A stretch of DNA of 64,000 bases from Acidobacteriota bacterium (lineage in GTDB: Bacteria; Acidobacteriota; Blastocatellia; UBA7656), in the NCBI GenBank assembly GCA_040754075.1, contig JBFMDH010000016.1, positions 62,001 to 126,000 of the forward strand, read 5' to 3'. Within the stretch, counting starts at the first letter, position 1. Every line of letters starts with the position of its first letter. The notes under the pieces are model-generated. The model was not told where the DNA came from. It ran no database searches and saw only the letters and a program-made list of their open reading frames with translations. This document shows, piece by piece, positions 8,756-19,066 of the stretch. The translations under genes were made by a program, and so were the position numbers.

Positions 8756-8948
8756 TTATCGTTTCCTCAAATAATGAAATTTGAACGATAGTGTATAGCG
8801 CAACTGAAACATCCGAGACAAGCGAAAAGACAAACTCATAAGAGGCGATTGTGACCTTCACCTTTGGCATTTACCCTGATGGACGTTGTAAAATGGCGCA
8901 CTTGAAAAATTCCCCCTGACTCTGACAGCGATGATGTAGAGATTGACT

Positions 8949-10196
8949 ATGAATATTTTAGTTTTGAATTGTGGCAGTTCAACCGTTAAGTTTCAGATTA
9001 TTCCGACCGACGAAGATGTAATTGCGCGCAATGCCGATCAGCCTTTGGTGCGCGGCACGATTGAACGCATCGGCGGCGAAGCCATTATGGTTTTGCAGGT
9101 AGATAATCAAACGCCGATTCGGTTGACCGCGCCTTTGCATAATATAGGCGAAGCCGTCGGCTATATTCTGCGTTGGATTTCTTCACCGGCTTCAGGGGTT
9201 GAGGCGATAAATTCCATCGCTGATATTCATGCTGTCGGGCATCGCGTGGTTCACGGCGGCGAACGCTTTCAACAATCCGTCATCATTAATGACGAGGTTT
9301 TGCGCAGCATTGAAGATTGCATAGACCTTGCGCCGCTGCATAATCCCGCCAATATCAAAGGCATTCTGGCTGCCCGCGAACAATTCGGCACAGGGGTTCC
9401 GCAGGTTGCCGTATTTGACACCGCCTTTCATCAAACCCTGCCGGAACGCGCTTACCTGTACGCCGTGCCGTATCAACTTTATCGACGTTATAAAGTGCGT
9501 CGTTACGGCTTTCACGGAACCTCGCATCGCTATGTCGCGCAACGTTACCGGCAAATGCTCGACCTCAAACGCGATGAAACCAACATCATCACTTTGCATT
9601 TGGGCAACGGTTGCTCGGCGGCAGCGATTCGCGCCGGCGATTCGATAGATACGTCGATGGGCTTTACGCCGCTTGAAGGGTTAGTGATGGGCACACGTTC
9701 GGGCGACATTGACCCTTCGATAGTTGAATTCATCGGCGCGAAAGAAGGGTTGAACGCCCGCGAAGTTGAAAACCTGCTCAATAAACAATCGGGGTTGCTT
9801 GGCATTTCGGGACTCACGAACGATATGCGAGAACTTTTGGATGAAGCGCACGAGAACAACGACCGACGGGCGCAACTGGCGATTGATATTTTTACCTATC
9901 GGGCGCGCAAATATATCGGCGCATATCTGGCGGCAATGGGTGGCGCGGATGCGGTGGTGTTTACCGGCGGCATCGGCGCAAATTCGGCAGAGGTTCGCGC
10001 GCGTATTTGTGAAGGCTTGCACTGGCTTGGGCTTGACCTCGACGATAAGCGGAACATCGAACACATTGGCGGGCGCGAAGGTTTAATCAGTAAAAAGAGT
10101 TCAAAGCTGAAAGCCTATGTCATCCCGACCGACGAAGAATTGATGATTGCCCGCGATACCTATCGTTGTGTCAGTAAAGAACGCTCAAGCAAGTAG
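8949..10196 (+). CDS. ackA: Acetate kinase
   Basis: It reversibly phosphorylates acetate with ATP to acetyl phosphate in the cytoplasm. The family signature opens the protein ([15 protein letters not shown]). Further motifs are HRVVHGGE, the catalytic Asp in [42 protein letters not shown] and FTGGIGANS. The length of about 415 residues is a little above the usual 400, because of an insert after residue 20. The ATG at 8949 is preferred to an in-frame TTG at 8943. No phosphotransacetylase gene is next to it. Propionate kinase activity cannot be excluded. Confidence 0.93.
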   Translation: MNILVLNCGSSTVKFQIIPTDEDVIARNADQPLVRGTIERIGGEAIMVLQVDNQTPIRLTAPLHNIGEAVGYILRWISSPASGVEAINSIADIHAVGHRVVHGGERFQQSVIINDEVLRSIEDCIDLAPLHNPANIKGILAAREQFGTGVPQVAVFDTAFHQTLPERAYLYAVPYQLYRRYKVRRYGFHGTSHRYVAQRYRQMLDLKRDETNIITLHLGNGCSAAAIRAGDSIDTSMGFTPLEGLVMGTRSGDIDPSIVEFIGAKEGLNAREVENLLNKQSGLLGISGLTNDMRELLDEAHENNDRRAQLAIDIFTYRARKYIGAYLAAMGGADAVVFTGGIGANSAEVRARICEGLHWLGLDLDDKRNIEHIGGREGLISKKSSKLKAYVIPTDEELMIARDTYRCVSKERSSK

Positions 10197-10228
10197 GATT
10201 AATTACAGTGGAAACTAAATTTCTTGAG

Positions 10229-10292
10229 GTTCAGAGTAACGCATTTATGCGTGAATCGCTCTTCTCTCACGCCTGAAGGCGTTACTCTGAAC
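10229..10292. repeat. Nested palindrome downstream of ackA
   Basis: The outer arms 10229-10242 (gttcagagtaacgc) and 10279-10292 are perfect reverse complements. A second short stem (gcgtga 10249-10254 with 10267-10272) is nested inside. It lacks a T-run and looks like a repeat unit rather than a terminator. The rest of 10197-10454 shows a small duplication (two copies of 'aactaacttag' near 10305-10340) and no gene. Confidence 0.6.
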
Positions 10293-10454
10293 TCTGAAAA
10301 ATATCAACTAACTTAGGTTCCAATGTACTAACTTAGTTTCCAAGGTATTGAATGCAAACTGAAAATATTTTGATTTCGTTGAGAGTTGGTTAAAGCGCGC
10401 CGTCGGGCGCAAACAGTCTGACAGGAGGATCAAAATTTCGTAAAATCTTTCGCC

Positions 10455-11951
10455 TCAAAATTGCGCTAAGGCTAATCCACGCCCCGGACCTTCATGGACA
10501 ACTTGCCAGTTTCGAGCCTGCGCGCGAAGCTCATCTAAACGCCTCTGGCAATCTTCGTCACTCACGTTTGCCCATAAAACCCAAACGCGCTCTCCCAGTG
10601 GCGGATTCTGCTCTCTGGTTTTAAGAATAATGTTCTCGACGGGCAGAGGGTCAGGCAAACTCCTGACCTGCCCGACAGCGCATGGTTCGACCCAAATGGT
10701 GTTTGCCATCTCAGGTTTGATTAATGGCAAAAGCACGCGGAGATTCTCGCGCGGCTCCTCTCCGATAAATCGAACATATCTATGGACTGAATAAACGGCA
10801 ATGACCGCAATAGAGGCATAAATGAAAATTTGCGCCGCTCTGTGTTTGTTCCATGAACTATGGAGCAATAACACCCCTTCGAGAGCTAAAACCTGTAAAT
10901 GCACTTGCGCAAATAGCAATAGCCGTCCGGCACAGATTGGGTAGTTTACCAGTAGGCTTGCGAGGATGATGCCTGATAATAACGCCAGCGCCCCAAGGCT
11001 TCTCGACCCCCAGTGAGCATCGTCAGGCGCAGCAGTCTTCCATCGGCTTAAAACCCGATATAAGCCGAGAATTTGCAGCGGCACAATTGCCGCCAATACC
11101 AACGGCTGTAAACGACCGCTATGCCAACCCCAAAAGAAATCACCCAACAATCGCAAACTACTGCCGATGCCGTCCCGCAGTTGTGCGTGCAGAATACATT
11201 TGTCCCAGTATAAGTAATAAGCGGCGCTGTCTTTGAAATTAAATTGATAATCGGTTATGTAGATACTGATAAAACCGAGCGCGATGAATCCCAAGAAAAT
11301 AGATACGGCTTTCCCAGACAGTTTCCAGCGCCGTTGACCTGACGGTCGCAGATACCACCCCAAGACGCGAGCCAGTAAAACCAGCGGATAGGTATAAGAA
11401 AAAAAGCCAGGGCAGGTCAGTAAAATGAGTTTCGTTTTATTGCTACCCTGCGACAATCCGGATTCATAAAAATGGTCCGAGAGAAGAAATGGAATCAAGG
11501 CAACCAGAACATCAAGTGAATACGGTTTGAGTTCAATAGCTTGCTCGAGCCAGAAGAATGAGCCGATTAATAAAGACCCGGCTAGCAGATTAGTTGACCG
11601 GAGAGCGCCACAACGTTTCGCCAAAAGCCGCGCCCAAAACATCGTAGCGGTGATAAAGAACAGTGACGGCAGGAGTCGCAGCGCCCATATCCGATAACCG
11701 AGCAATTCTCGTAGTCCGGCTATGACGGATAAATAAAGACGTGGAAAATAAAGCCCTTTGGGTAAGCGGGAAAATATGGATTGCAGTGACGGCTCGCGCA
11801 ACTCAACCGCAATCCAGGCTTCGTCGAGCCAGAAGGACGGAGCCTGCGCAAAACGAATGATGCAGACTAGAATAACCAAAGCCGCTGCAAACCACACAAA
11901 AAGACGACTGTAGACCATTCGCCTGGCAGACCATAGATGCGCTTTTTCCAA
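10455..11951 (-). CDS. GT39/ArnT-like integral membrane glycosyltransferase
   Basis: The 498-residue protein has roughly ten to twelve membrane helices and the GT-C type aspartate/glutamate pair in the first periplasmic loop (FWLDEAW, D43-E44). These enzymes use polyprenyl-phosphate sugars to decorate lipids or proteins in the periplasm. After the helices comes a soluble C-terminal domain of about 100 residues ending in 'VLWANVSDEDCQRRLDEL'. The start ATG is 19 bases from the edge of the IS element, so the native upstream region has probably been displaced. Confidence 0.75.
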   Translation of the reverse strand: MEKAHLWSARRMVYSRLFVWFAAALVILVCIIRFAQAPSFWLDEAWIAVELREPSLQSIFSRLPKGLYFPRLYLSVIAGLRELLGYRIWALRLLPSLFFITATMFWARLLAKRCGALRSTNLLAGSLLIGSFFWLEQAIELKPYSLDVLVALIPFLLSDHFYESGLSQGSNKTKLILLTCPGFFSYTYPLVLLARVLGWYLRPSGQRRWKLSGKAVSIFLGFIALGFISIYITDYQFNFKDSAAYYLYWDKCILHAQLRDGIGSSLRLLGDFFWGWHSGRLQPLVLAAIVPLQILGLYRVLSRWKTAAPDDAHWGSRSLGALALLSGIILASLLVNYPICAGRLLLFAQVHLQVLALEGVLLLHSSWNKHRAAQIFIYASIAVIAVYSVHRYVRFIGEEPRENLRVLLPLIKPEMANTIWVEPCAVGQVRSLPDPLPVENIILKTREQNPPLGERVWVLWANVSDEDCQRRLDELRAQARNWQVVHEGPGRGLALAQF

Positions 11952-11969
11952 TTAAATAGTTTTCCTTTC

Positions 11970-12649
11970 AGAGCGTGTTTTGAAATTAACCTGAAGTTGT
12001 TGGCTTCAAGCGTTTGAGCATTAAATGAATCATCGCCAAGTAAACATAGGCCTCCGAGCTTTCTGTCCGTGCTTCATAATCTTTGCTCAGACGCCGACAG
12101 CGACTGATCCACGCCAGACTGCGTTCCACAACCCAACGACGTGGCAAGACCTCGAAACCAGCAACCTCCTCACGGCGGCGGATAATTTCCAGTACGCACC
12201 GCACTTGCTCTTTGACCCATTCGACCAATTGGCCGCCGTAGGCAGAATCCGCCCAGATTAAGCGCAGGCGGGTGAAGCGCTCGCGCACTTTGGCCAACAC
12301 CAACCTCGCGCCATCACGGTCTTGGATGGCGGCGCTATGCACGACCACCAGCAGCAACAAACCGATGGTGTCGACGAGAATATGGCGTTTGCGCCCGTTG
12401 ATCTTTTTGCCGCCATCGAAGGTGAGAGGTTGCGCCACTGGCAGCCGGTATGGAGTAAATAGAAAATGGCATTCATCACGTCACGCAAATCCACCTTGCG
12501 TTTGCGACCACGAGTCGCAGGAAGTGGTAACATCGGTTTAAGCAGTGGAAACTGCTCATCGGTGAGAGCAGTTCGATACGGTATTTTGTTCATCGCAATA
12601 ACAGTTTACCTGTCGTTGCTGATTCTCACCCAATTTCAAAACACGCTCT
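11970..12649. mobile_element. IS5-family element, internally deleted (680 bp)
   Basis: The terminal inverted repeats are perfect over 18 bp: agagcgtgttttgaaatt at 11970-11987 and its complement at 12632-12649. They enclose two pieces of an IS5-type transposase in different frames. The element is about 250 bases shorter than expected for a full copy, and the central part carrying the first catalytic aspartate is gone. I could not find a convincing target duplication. It sits just upstream of the GT39-like gene. Confidence 0.9.
11986..12593 (-). pseudogene. IS5-family transposase, central deletion and frame change
   Basis: The 5' part (12593 to about 12440) encodes the N-terminal DUF4096-like domain ([22 protein letters not shown], shown as separate short motifs TDEQFPLL and GCQWRNL). 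The 3' part (12438-11986, another frame) resumes in the DDE domain at '[16 protein letters not shown]' and contains the second Asp (WADSAYGG) and the Glu region ([15 protein letters not shown]). The linker and the first Asp, normally in a D-S-Q-S-V-K context, are missing. The fusion point is near 12420-12440. The product cannot be catalytic. The stop codon overlaps the left inverted repeat. Confidence 0.9.
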
Positions 12650-12910
12650 TACTTTAGTTATGCTTACCACAGAGTGAGTTGGAAATGTTTACCGTAATAT
12701 TCTCAATTCAATAGATATTGAGGCAATCGAGATGCCATAGTTGATGTAGCGGTTTGATAATAAAAACGGATGATTGCATACGCTAAAAATACCTGGATAT
12801 TTCTAAACAAAGTAATAATTACAATGTTGTAGCGTAAAAATTTCCATGTATTTAAGTTTGTTATTTGACCTCCAATTTCGGAGGCAGGAAAAGAACATGA
12901 AAATTTATTG

Positions 12911-14683
12911 TTATTCCAGCAGTTTGCTTTTATCGCCGGGCATCAAAGCCTGGCGATAAACCCAGAGCGGTGCCTGTCCGATTGAAAGCAAACGGTCATG
13001 AAATTCCTGCAATGAATAATCCTGTTTGTGAAAGCGCCGGTAATCTTCGCGCAATTTCAAAATCATGAGTTTTCCAACCGTGTAAACCAGATAAGTCGGG
13101 TCAAAAGTTCCGCGCTCGGCTTCAAGGCGCGCAGGCGTTTCACCCATAAAGGCATGCTCCATAAAAAAGCGCGTGCCGTCTTCAATCTTCATACCTTCGG
13201 TGTGCAGGCGTATGCCGACCACGAATCGACAAAGCCTCAAAAGGGCATCCGCGAGTTGTCCGAGTTTGATTTTCGGGTCGCCATTGCCGAAACCCTCTTC
13301 AAGCATCATCTGTTCGGTATAATGCGCCCAGCCTTCAACAAAACTTGCGGGCGCAAACGCCGCAGTCTTGCGCACTTTCGATTGCACCCGCGAAAGATAA
13401 ACGCCTTGCAGGTAATGACCGGGATAGGCTTCGTGAATCGACGTTGACCACAACTGCGGGTAGTTGATGGAGCCGAGATATTCTTCCTGCTGTTTTTCCG
13501 TCCATTTCGGGTCAACGTCGGTGATGAGGTAACGGGATGTGAGAGCGCGCGCTTCAAAGGCTCCGGGCGTCCACATACTCGCGGTTGACCAGCGCATAAA
13601 ATCGGGAGTCGCAGACACTACAGGCGGCACAGCTTGCGGTATGGTGACAAGCTGTTTTTCTTCAATGAATTTTTTCAAGGTGTCGAGTTGCTTCTGCGCT
13701 TCGTCAACCAAGGTTCCGGCTTTCGGATGTTCTCGCTGAACGTCAGCCCAGACCAGTAGAGGGTCGAGTTTGGGGTTGATTTTGGCGCATACCTGGCGGA
13801 ACTCATCTTGGGTTTTGCGAAGTTCGCGGTAAGCGATTTTGAGCAAGGTATCAACCGCGATGTCGATGCCTTCTTCGTAACGCAGCTTGGCTTCAAAATT
13901 GGCTTTGCCAATCGCAAACGCAACCGTGCTGTCCGCTTTGGTTTTTTCGAGATGTTTGATATAGCGACTAATCGCCTCGCTTGCGGTCTTCGTCGATTTT
14001 TTAAATTCGCTTTGTAACTTTGCATCCTTTACCGTAGCGAAGGCTTGCGGCAAATCGTTTTGGATGAAATCGTTGGTGCCTTTGAAATTTTCAATTGCCA
14101 CTTTTAAAAAGACTGCTGGAATGCCATTGATGTTGGCGCGCGCCGCGTCGATTAATTCAGGAATCAACTTCTCTTTGGCGATGAGGTGACGTAGTCGCGA
14201 ATCGGCAGGCGCGTATTCATACATGGCGATTTGCAGAAGCGAGTTGGAAATCGTGTCGCAATAAATTGACGGATTGCGTTTAAAGGATTGAATCTGTTCC
14301 AACTCCAGAAGCCGGGCTTTCATATTCGAGGCGAGGATTTGATAATCGAAAAGATCGGAACTTGAGAGTTGCAACGGTGGAATTTTGGCAAGCCGTTCCT
14401 GAAATTTTTTAATTGCGGAAACCTCGGCATTGATACCTGTATAACTATAATCTTCCAGCCCGCCGTCCCAGGCGTGAATACCACTTGCTGCCGCCAGGGC
14501 AGGATGTCGCGAATGCAAATCGCTTAAATACTCATCGACGAATTTTGGGAAATCGGCTGCTGCCATCGCCGTCTTATCTTCGGTCTTTTGTGCGAGTGTA
14601 ACTGTAGGAGCAAAATTGCCAACCCCTAAGATGATGACAACGAGAATTTCAAAAAGCCTGTAAACACGGGCTTTTTTCTTCAT
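12911..14683 (-). CDS. Secreted DUF885-family protein (putative metallopeptidase)
   Basis: A frame is open to 14779, but the ATG at 14683 gives a normal signal peptide (MKKKARVYRLFEIL ... TLAQ), so that start is chosen; the mature protein is about 560 residues. The DUF885 hallmark HEAYPGHYLQ (H-E-x-x-x-G-H) and a downstream Glu in 'FVEGWAHYTEQMM' are present, consistent with a zinc peptidase of the carboxypeptidase-M32-like fold. Members are probably extracytoplasmic peptidases. The gene stands alone; the 3' neighbour is the IS region. Confidence 0.85.
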   Translation of the reverse strand: MKKKARVYRLFEILVVIILGVGNFAPTVTLAQKTEDKTAMAAADFPKFVDEYLSDLHSRHPALAAASGIHAWDGGLEDYSYTGINAEVSAIKKFQERLAKIPPLQLSSSDLFDYQILASNMKARLLELEQIQSFKRNPSIYCDTISNSLLQIAMYEYAPADSRLRHLIAKEKLIPELIDAARANINGIPAVFLKVAIENFKGTNDFIQNDLPQAFATVKDAKLQSEFKKSTKTASEAISRYIKHLEKTKADSTVAFAIGKANFEAKLRYEEGIDIAVDTLLKIAYRELRKTQDEFRQVCAKINPKLDPLLVWADVQREHPKAGTLVDEAQKQLDTLKKFIEEKQLVTIPQAVPPVVSATPDFMRWSTASMWTPGAFEARALTSRYLITDVDPKWTEKQQEEYLGSINYPQLWSTSIHEAYPGHYLQGVYLSRVQSKVRKTAAFAPASFVEGWAHYTEQMMLEEGFGNGDPKIKLGQLADALLRLCRFVVGIRLHTEGMKIEDGTRFFMEHAFMGETPARLEAERGTFDPTYLVYTVGKLMILKLREDYRRFHKQDYSLQEFHDRLLSIGQAPLWVYRQALMPGDKSKLLE

Positions 14684-15036
14684 TCTCGCTGAATCAGCGT
14701 TTAAGTCAAGACTCTGTTGGTAGATGTTCTTCAGGTTTCGGTTAGTCGTTCGTAAAATCCACGTCGGTTTTTCTATCACCTTAAAATCATATCCTTCGGA
14801 TTTATATTAAACTGCGTGAGGCATTGGAACAATCAGACGAACTAACGAATCCAGGTTGCGAGTAGCCGAGCGCGCTGAAGAGGCAAAGGAAATCAGGCAA
14901 CGGATATTTGCTGTAATGCGCAATTGCCAATGCCCCAAAGGGGCAAAGGAAATTAGCCTGTGGCGCAGCCGCTGGCTAATTTCCGCTACGCCTCCGGCGC
15001 AGTTCAATGAACGAGCAACCTGGATTGACTAATGTT
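14684..15036. other. Intergenic region between proC and the DUF885 gene
   Basis: Both neighbours are on the minus strand. The stretch 14860-15010 has repeated 'ggcaaaggaaat' units on both sides of a short palindrome (aatgccccaaaggggcaaag, 14930-14949). No gene is visible. Confidence 0.4.
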
Positions 15037-15852
15037 TCAAACTTCCAATAATTCTTTGGCGCGATGCGTGGCTTTGACGACCGCTTTAATCAAAGTGACG
15101 CGCAACCCGCCTTCTTCGAGTTCCAGGATGCCGTCAATCGTACAGCCTGCGGGGGTGGTCACGGTGTCTTTTAATTTTGCCGGATGTTCGGCGGTTTCCA
15201 GAACCATCGACCCCGCGCCGACCACGGTTTGCGCCGCAAGCTCTGTCGCGACATCACGCGGCAGACCGACCTTGACACCGGCTTCGGCTAAGGATTCGAT
15301 GATGATGTAAATGAACGCCGGACCCGATGCTGAAAGCCCGGTTATTGCATCCATATGTTTTTCGTCGGCAACCACGCAACGACCCACCGAAGCGAAGATG
15401 AATTTCGCCAGCGCCGTGTGGTCTTTGCTCGTGTGGGTGCCGGGGGCAATACCCGTCATGCCTTTGTTGATTTGCGATGCAGTATTTGGCATCGCGCGAA
15501 TGACCGGCACATCGGCGGCGATATGCTTTTCAATAAACGCGATGCTCACCGATGCGGCTACCGAAATGAGTAATTGCGAAGGTTTCAGTTTATCGCCAAT
15601 CTCTGTGAGCACGGTGGGTACGGTCTGCGGTTTGACACTCAGTAAAATGATGTCGGCGTCGCTTACGGCTTCGACATTTGAGAGGGTGCCGCGAATATTG
15701 AACCGTTCTTTTAACTGTTCAAGTCGTGGCAGGTGAGCAGCCGTGACGGTAACGTTTGCGACATCAATCACACCGGCTTCAAGCAACCCTTTAATTAAGG
15801 TCTCTCCGAGTTTGCCCGCCCCAAGCACTGCCAGCTTTTTCTCTTTTAACAT
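15037..15852 (-). CDS. proC: Pyrroline-5-carboxylate reductase
   Basis: Last step of proline synthesis: NAD(P)H-dependent reduction of pyrroline-5-carboxylate. The 271-residue protein has the dinucleotide fold at 9-27 (VLGAGKLGETLIKGLLEAG), the 'ILLSVKPQ' strand, 'VIRAMPNTASQINKGMTGI' and the P5CR signature 'GLSASGPAFIYIIIESLAE'. The length is normal. It appears monocistronic. Confidence 0.95.
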   Translation of the reverse strand: MLKEKKLAVLGAGKLGETLIKGLLEAGVIDVANVTVTAAHLPRLEQLKERFNIRGTLSNVEAVSDADIILLSVKPQTVPTVLTEIGDKLKPSQLLISVAASVSIAFIEKHIAADVPVIRAMPNTASQINKGMTGIAPGTHTSKDHTALAKFIFASVGRCVVADEKHMDAITGLSASGPAFIYIIIESLAEAGVKVGLPRDVATELAAQTVVGAGSMVLETAEHPAKLKDTVTTPAGCTIDGILELEEGGLRVTLIKAVVKATHRAKELLEV

Positions 15853-15925
15853 AAATCACACTCCAAAATTGTCCGGGGAATAAACCTGAATCATAGCAAG
15901 ACGGATGCTGCGGATAAAAGCTATA

Positions 15926-16137
15926 ACCGCAAATCAGGCACATGGCGGGGTGCGATTAAAAGTATGATTTTTTTTTGGAGTGCGGCGACTGGTCGCCGCT
16001 TTGGCGTAAGTGCTCTGGCAATAATGGCATCCAATCAGCAGGCATACAGCTAATGAAAAGCGATGACAAGTCATCGCACTCCAAAGCCAATCCCAGTTTT
16101 ATGCACCACCATCTATTACCGCAAATCAGGCACATGG
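15926..16137. repeat. Palindromic element between 20-bp direct repeats
   Basis: The 20-bp sequence accgcaaatcaggcacatgg occurs at 15926-15945 and again at 16118-16137. Between them an element has ends tttggagtgcg (15974-15984) and its exact complement (16075-16085). Each end continues into a short hairpin (gcggcgact-ggtcgccgc on the left, gcgatgac-aa-gtcatcgc on the right). There is no coding frame. The region 15853-16247 contains nothing else. Confidence 0.7.
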
Positions 16138-16247
16138 CTTGCACATCTCGGAACTTCGATTCCGCAAATCTGTAACCCGGGTTTGAGTTGAGGAGAATCC
16201 CCCGTTTTTTGGGGAAGATTCACCAATCAACGCCGTTGGAGAGGGAG

Positions 16248-17513
16248 ATGAGCAACGACTCGATTGACCGCAGAGATTTTATCAAGTTGACCACCGCCGC
16301 CATGCTGGCGGTTTTTAGTGAAGAGGAATTATTGGCAAGCGGACTCTATCAGACCCCGCAGATAGCGGGCGCGCCGGTAAAAATCGGCGTCATCGGTATC
16401 GGGCAATGGGGCAAAGAAGTTTTAGCGACTCTGGCGCGTTTGCCAGCCGCTCAGGTCACGGCGATTTGCGACACTTATGAAGCTTATTTGAAACGTGGAC
16501 TGGAGATTGCGCCGAAAGCGGGGTCTTTTTCCGATTATCGAAAAGTGCTGGAATCATCGGATGTCGAAGCCGTGGTCATTTGCACCCCTTCACATCAACA
16601 TAAAGAGATTGCGCTTGCAGCCCTGCAAGCCGGAAAGCACGTCTATTGCGAAGCGCCTCTCGCAAGCACCATCGAAGACGCAAAAGCGATTGCGCTTGTG
16701 GCTTCGCAATCCAGCAAACAGATTTTCCAAGCCGGACTGCAAGGGCGCTCGAATGCGCTCTACAACCACGTTTTGCAATTCGTCAAATCGGGGGTGCTCG
16801 GAACCCCTGCGCAGGTGGTCGCGCAGTGGAATAAGAAACTCAGTTGGCGACGCGCAGCGCCGACGCCCGAACGCGAACGCGAATTGAACTGGCGACTTTA
16901 TAAAACGAGTTCGGCGGGACTTGCAGGCGAAATCGGCGTTCATCAACTCGATTTGGTGAACTGGTATTTAAAAGGCTTGCCAACCGCTGTTGGTGGTTTT
17001 GGTTCGATTATCAATTGGAAAGATGAACGCGAAACTCCCGATACCGTTCAAGGTTTTCTCGAATATCCCAACAACGTGAAATTGATGTTGACCATGACGC
17101 TGGTGAGTTCATTCAGCGAATCCTTCACGCTTTTTCAAGGCAGCAACGCCAGTTTAATGATGCGCGAAAAGCGCGGCTGGATGATGAAAGAAGCCGATTC
17201 GCCGCTTCTCGGTTGGGAAGTTTACGCGAAAAAAGAAGAGGTGCATAACGAATCAACCATCTGCATGGTTGCCGATGCGACAAAGTTATTGGAAGCGGGC
17301 AAGGAACCCGGTAAAGAAGGCGCGCTCGAACCAACGCAGACGGCGATCTATCGCGCTTTTGAAAATTTCGCGCGCAGCATCAGAGAAAATCAGAAGCTTG
17401 CGTGTGGCGCGATGGAGGCTTATCAGGCAACGGTTTTAGCAATCAAAACCAATGAAGCGATTTTGGCGGGGAACCGCCTGGTTTTAGACAAAAGTTTATT
17501 TGAACTCAAATAA
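16248..17513 (+). CDS. Tat-exported Gfo/Idh/MocA-family protein, EKP motif changed
   Basis: The start at 16248 is preferred because GGAGAGGGAG precedes it and it gives a twin-arginine leader (IDRRDFIK, residues 6-13). An N-terminal Rossmann domain follows (GVIGIGQWG, 47-55) and then a C-terminal sugar-binding-type domain. The normally invariant E-K-P reads E-A-P (E135-A136-P137, in VYCEAPLAS), and the Asp of the later D-x-x-x-H pair is Glu (E228, H232). The Lys is the proton-handling residue in this family, so oxidoreductase activity is doubtful. It lies 14 bases upstream of a second member that keeps E-K-P; the two are probably translated from one transcript. Confidence 0.85.
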   Translation: MSNDSIDRRDFIKLTTAAMLAVFSEEELLASGLYQTPQIAGAPVKIGVIGIGQWGKEVLATLARLPAAQVTAICDTYEAYLKRGLEIAPKAGSFSDYRKVLESSDVEAVVICTPSHQHKEIALAALQAGKHVYCEAPLASTIEDAKAIALVASQSSKQIFQAGLQGRSNALYNHVLQFVKSGVLGTPAQVVAQWNKKLSWRRAAPTPERERELNWRLYKTSSAGLAGEIGVHQLDLVNWYLKGLPTAVGGFGSIINWKDERETPDTVQGFLEYPNNVKLMLTMTLVSSFSESFTLFQGSNASLMMREKRGWMMKEADSPLLGWEVYAKKEEVHNESTICMVADATKLLEAGKEPGKEGALEPTQTAIYRAFENFARSIRENQKLACGAMEAYQATVLAIKTNEAILAGNRLVLDKSLFELK

Positions 17514-17527
17514 CCTAAGGGAGGGAG

Positions 17528-18835
17528 ATGATGGCAGAGAAGAAGAAAAACTTTGACGATTTAACCCGACGCGATTTTATCAAGGCAACCGGTATCGCAT
17601 CGGCAACGGTGTTTGCGGGCGCAAATCTCAATGCCAAAGCGAGCACCATCAACGCGCCTGCCAATGCGCGCATTCTTGGCGCAAACGGTCGGATTCGCTA
17701 TGGCTTCGTCGGACTCGGAGGGATGGGCAGCAGTCATTTATCGATCATAAAAAGTTTAACCGACAAAGAGAATGTCGAAGTCGTTGCGGTGTGTGATGTG
17801 TTTGAAAAACGTCGTCGTGATAATCAAGCGAAAGTTAGTCTACCTGATAGTTCGGCTTACACCGATTATCGTCGCTTGCTTGAACGCAAAGACATCGATG
17901 TCGTGGTGATTGCCACGCCTGACCACTGGCACGGACAAATCGCTGTCGATGCCTTGGATTCAGGCAAACATATTTATCTGGAAAAACCGATGACGCGGAC
18001 ATTGGATGAAGCCTTCAAAGTTTACGACATGGCAAAGAAGACCAATCGTTTGGTGCAGGTCGGTTCACACGGATGCAGCGACCCGAAATGGCACAAAGCC
18101 CGCGAGGTGATTAAATCAGGCAAACTCGGACGGCTGCTCTGGGCGCAGGCAAGCTATTGCCGCAACAATCCGAAAGGCGAGTGGAATTATGCGCTAGACC
18201 CGGCGGCGACCGAACAGACGGTGGATTGGAAGATGTGGCTCGGCAAAGCGCCGAAACGCGATTGGAGTCCCGAACGCTATTTTCGCTGGCGCAAATATTG
18301 GGATTATGCCAATGGCATTATTGGCGACCTCTGGCCCCATCGCTTGCATCCGTTGATGCTGGCGATGGCGCTCAATGAATTTCCCTCAAGCGTCGCTTGT
18401 CTTGGCGGCATTTTGACTGATTGCGACAAAGGCAATGGCGAACCGCGTGATGTCGCTGATACGACCATGATGATGGTGGAATTTCCGAGCGGCGTGATGA
18501 TTTATGTCGCCGGTTCGACGATTAACGAGCGCGGCGTTGAAGATGTGATTCGCGGGCAAAAAGCCAATCTGCTTTTCGGTGGCGGCAAAGTCGATTTGCA
18601 ACCTGAACGCCCGTTCGTCGATGAGGTCGAAGCGAAGGACGAAACGCCGCCCGATTCGGGTGAAAGCCATCTCAAACATCAGAAAAATTTCATCGACAGT
18701 TTGCGAACCAATACGCCGCCAAGTTGCGACATTGAATTGGCGATTCGTGTGCAAGCGGTGGTTTCGATGGCTGAGATGTCTTATCGCAAAGGCAAGATGT
18801 TGCATTTCGACGCCTCGAATCGAAAGATGAGTTGA
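17528..18835 (+). CDS. Tat-exported Gfo/Idh/MocA-family oxidoreductase
   Basis: The 435-residue protein has a twin-arginine leader ([11 protein letters not shown], 12-22), a Rossmann motif ([11 protein letters not shown], 60-70) and an intact E152-K153-P154 (YLEKPMT). The putative catalytic region '[12 protein letters not shown]' keeps a D...H pair. Such proteins are NAD(P)-dependent sugar or inositol oxidoreductases; exported members often act on glycosides through tightly bound cofactor. A GGGAGGGAG ribosome site precedes the start. It is paired with the E-A-P paralogue upstream. Confidence 0.88.
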   Translation: MMAEKKKNFDDLTRRDFIKATGIASATVFAGANLNAKASTINAPANARILGANGRIRYGFVGLGGMGSSHLSIIKSLTDKENVEVVAVCDVFEKRRRDNQAKVSLPDSSAYTDYRRLLERKDIDVVVIATPDHWHGQIAVDALDSGKHIYLEKPMTRTLDEAFKVYDMAKKTNRLVQVGSHGCSDPKWHKAREVIKSGKLGRLLWAQASYCRNNPKGEWNYALDPAATEQTVDWKMWLGKAPKRDWSPERYFRWRKYWDYANGIIGDLWPHRLHPLMLAMALNEFPSSVACLGGILTDCDKGNGEPRDVADTTMMMVEFPSGVMIYVAGSTINERGVEDVIRGQKANLLFGGGKVDLQPERPFVDEVEAKDETPPDSGESHLKHQKNFIDSLRTNTPPSCDIELAIRVQAVVSMAEMSYRKGKMLHFDASNRKMS

Positions 18836-18859
18836 GAAAAACGGCGAGACGGTTAAACA

Positions 18860-19029
18860 AATAGTGAAACCGCAGCGGTCGCAGTAGGTAGCGCGGAGGA
18901 ACGCGGAGGTTGCATTCTATTCTCTACGTTTCGATTAACACTCGTTGACGCATTCAAGAGCGAGTAAGGGCACCGGGAATAAGCTGCGCCCTCTACGTTA
19001 TCCACTGCGTCCTCTGCGGTTTCATTATT
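18860..19029. repeat. Long imperfect palindrome
   Basis: The ends aatagtgaaaccgcag (18860-18875) and the near-exact complement at 19014-19029 (15 of 16 bases) enclose about 140 bases with repeated 'gcggagg' and 'ctctacg' units. It occupies the space between the Gfo/Idh pair and apbE. Confidence 0.65.
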
Positions 19030-19066
19030 ACTCGCAGGAAAAAAGAAATTGCAATAAGCTAAGCGA

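Noticed and set aside
8040-8774. A 244-codon plus-strand frame
   Set aside because: It runs antisense across the DUF2268 and ankyrin genes, both of which have leaders and family motifs.
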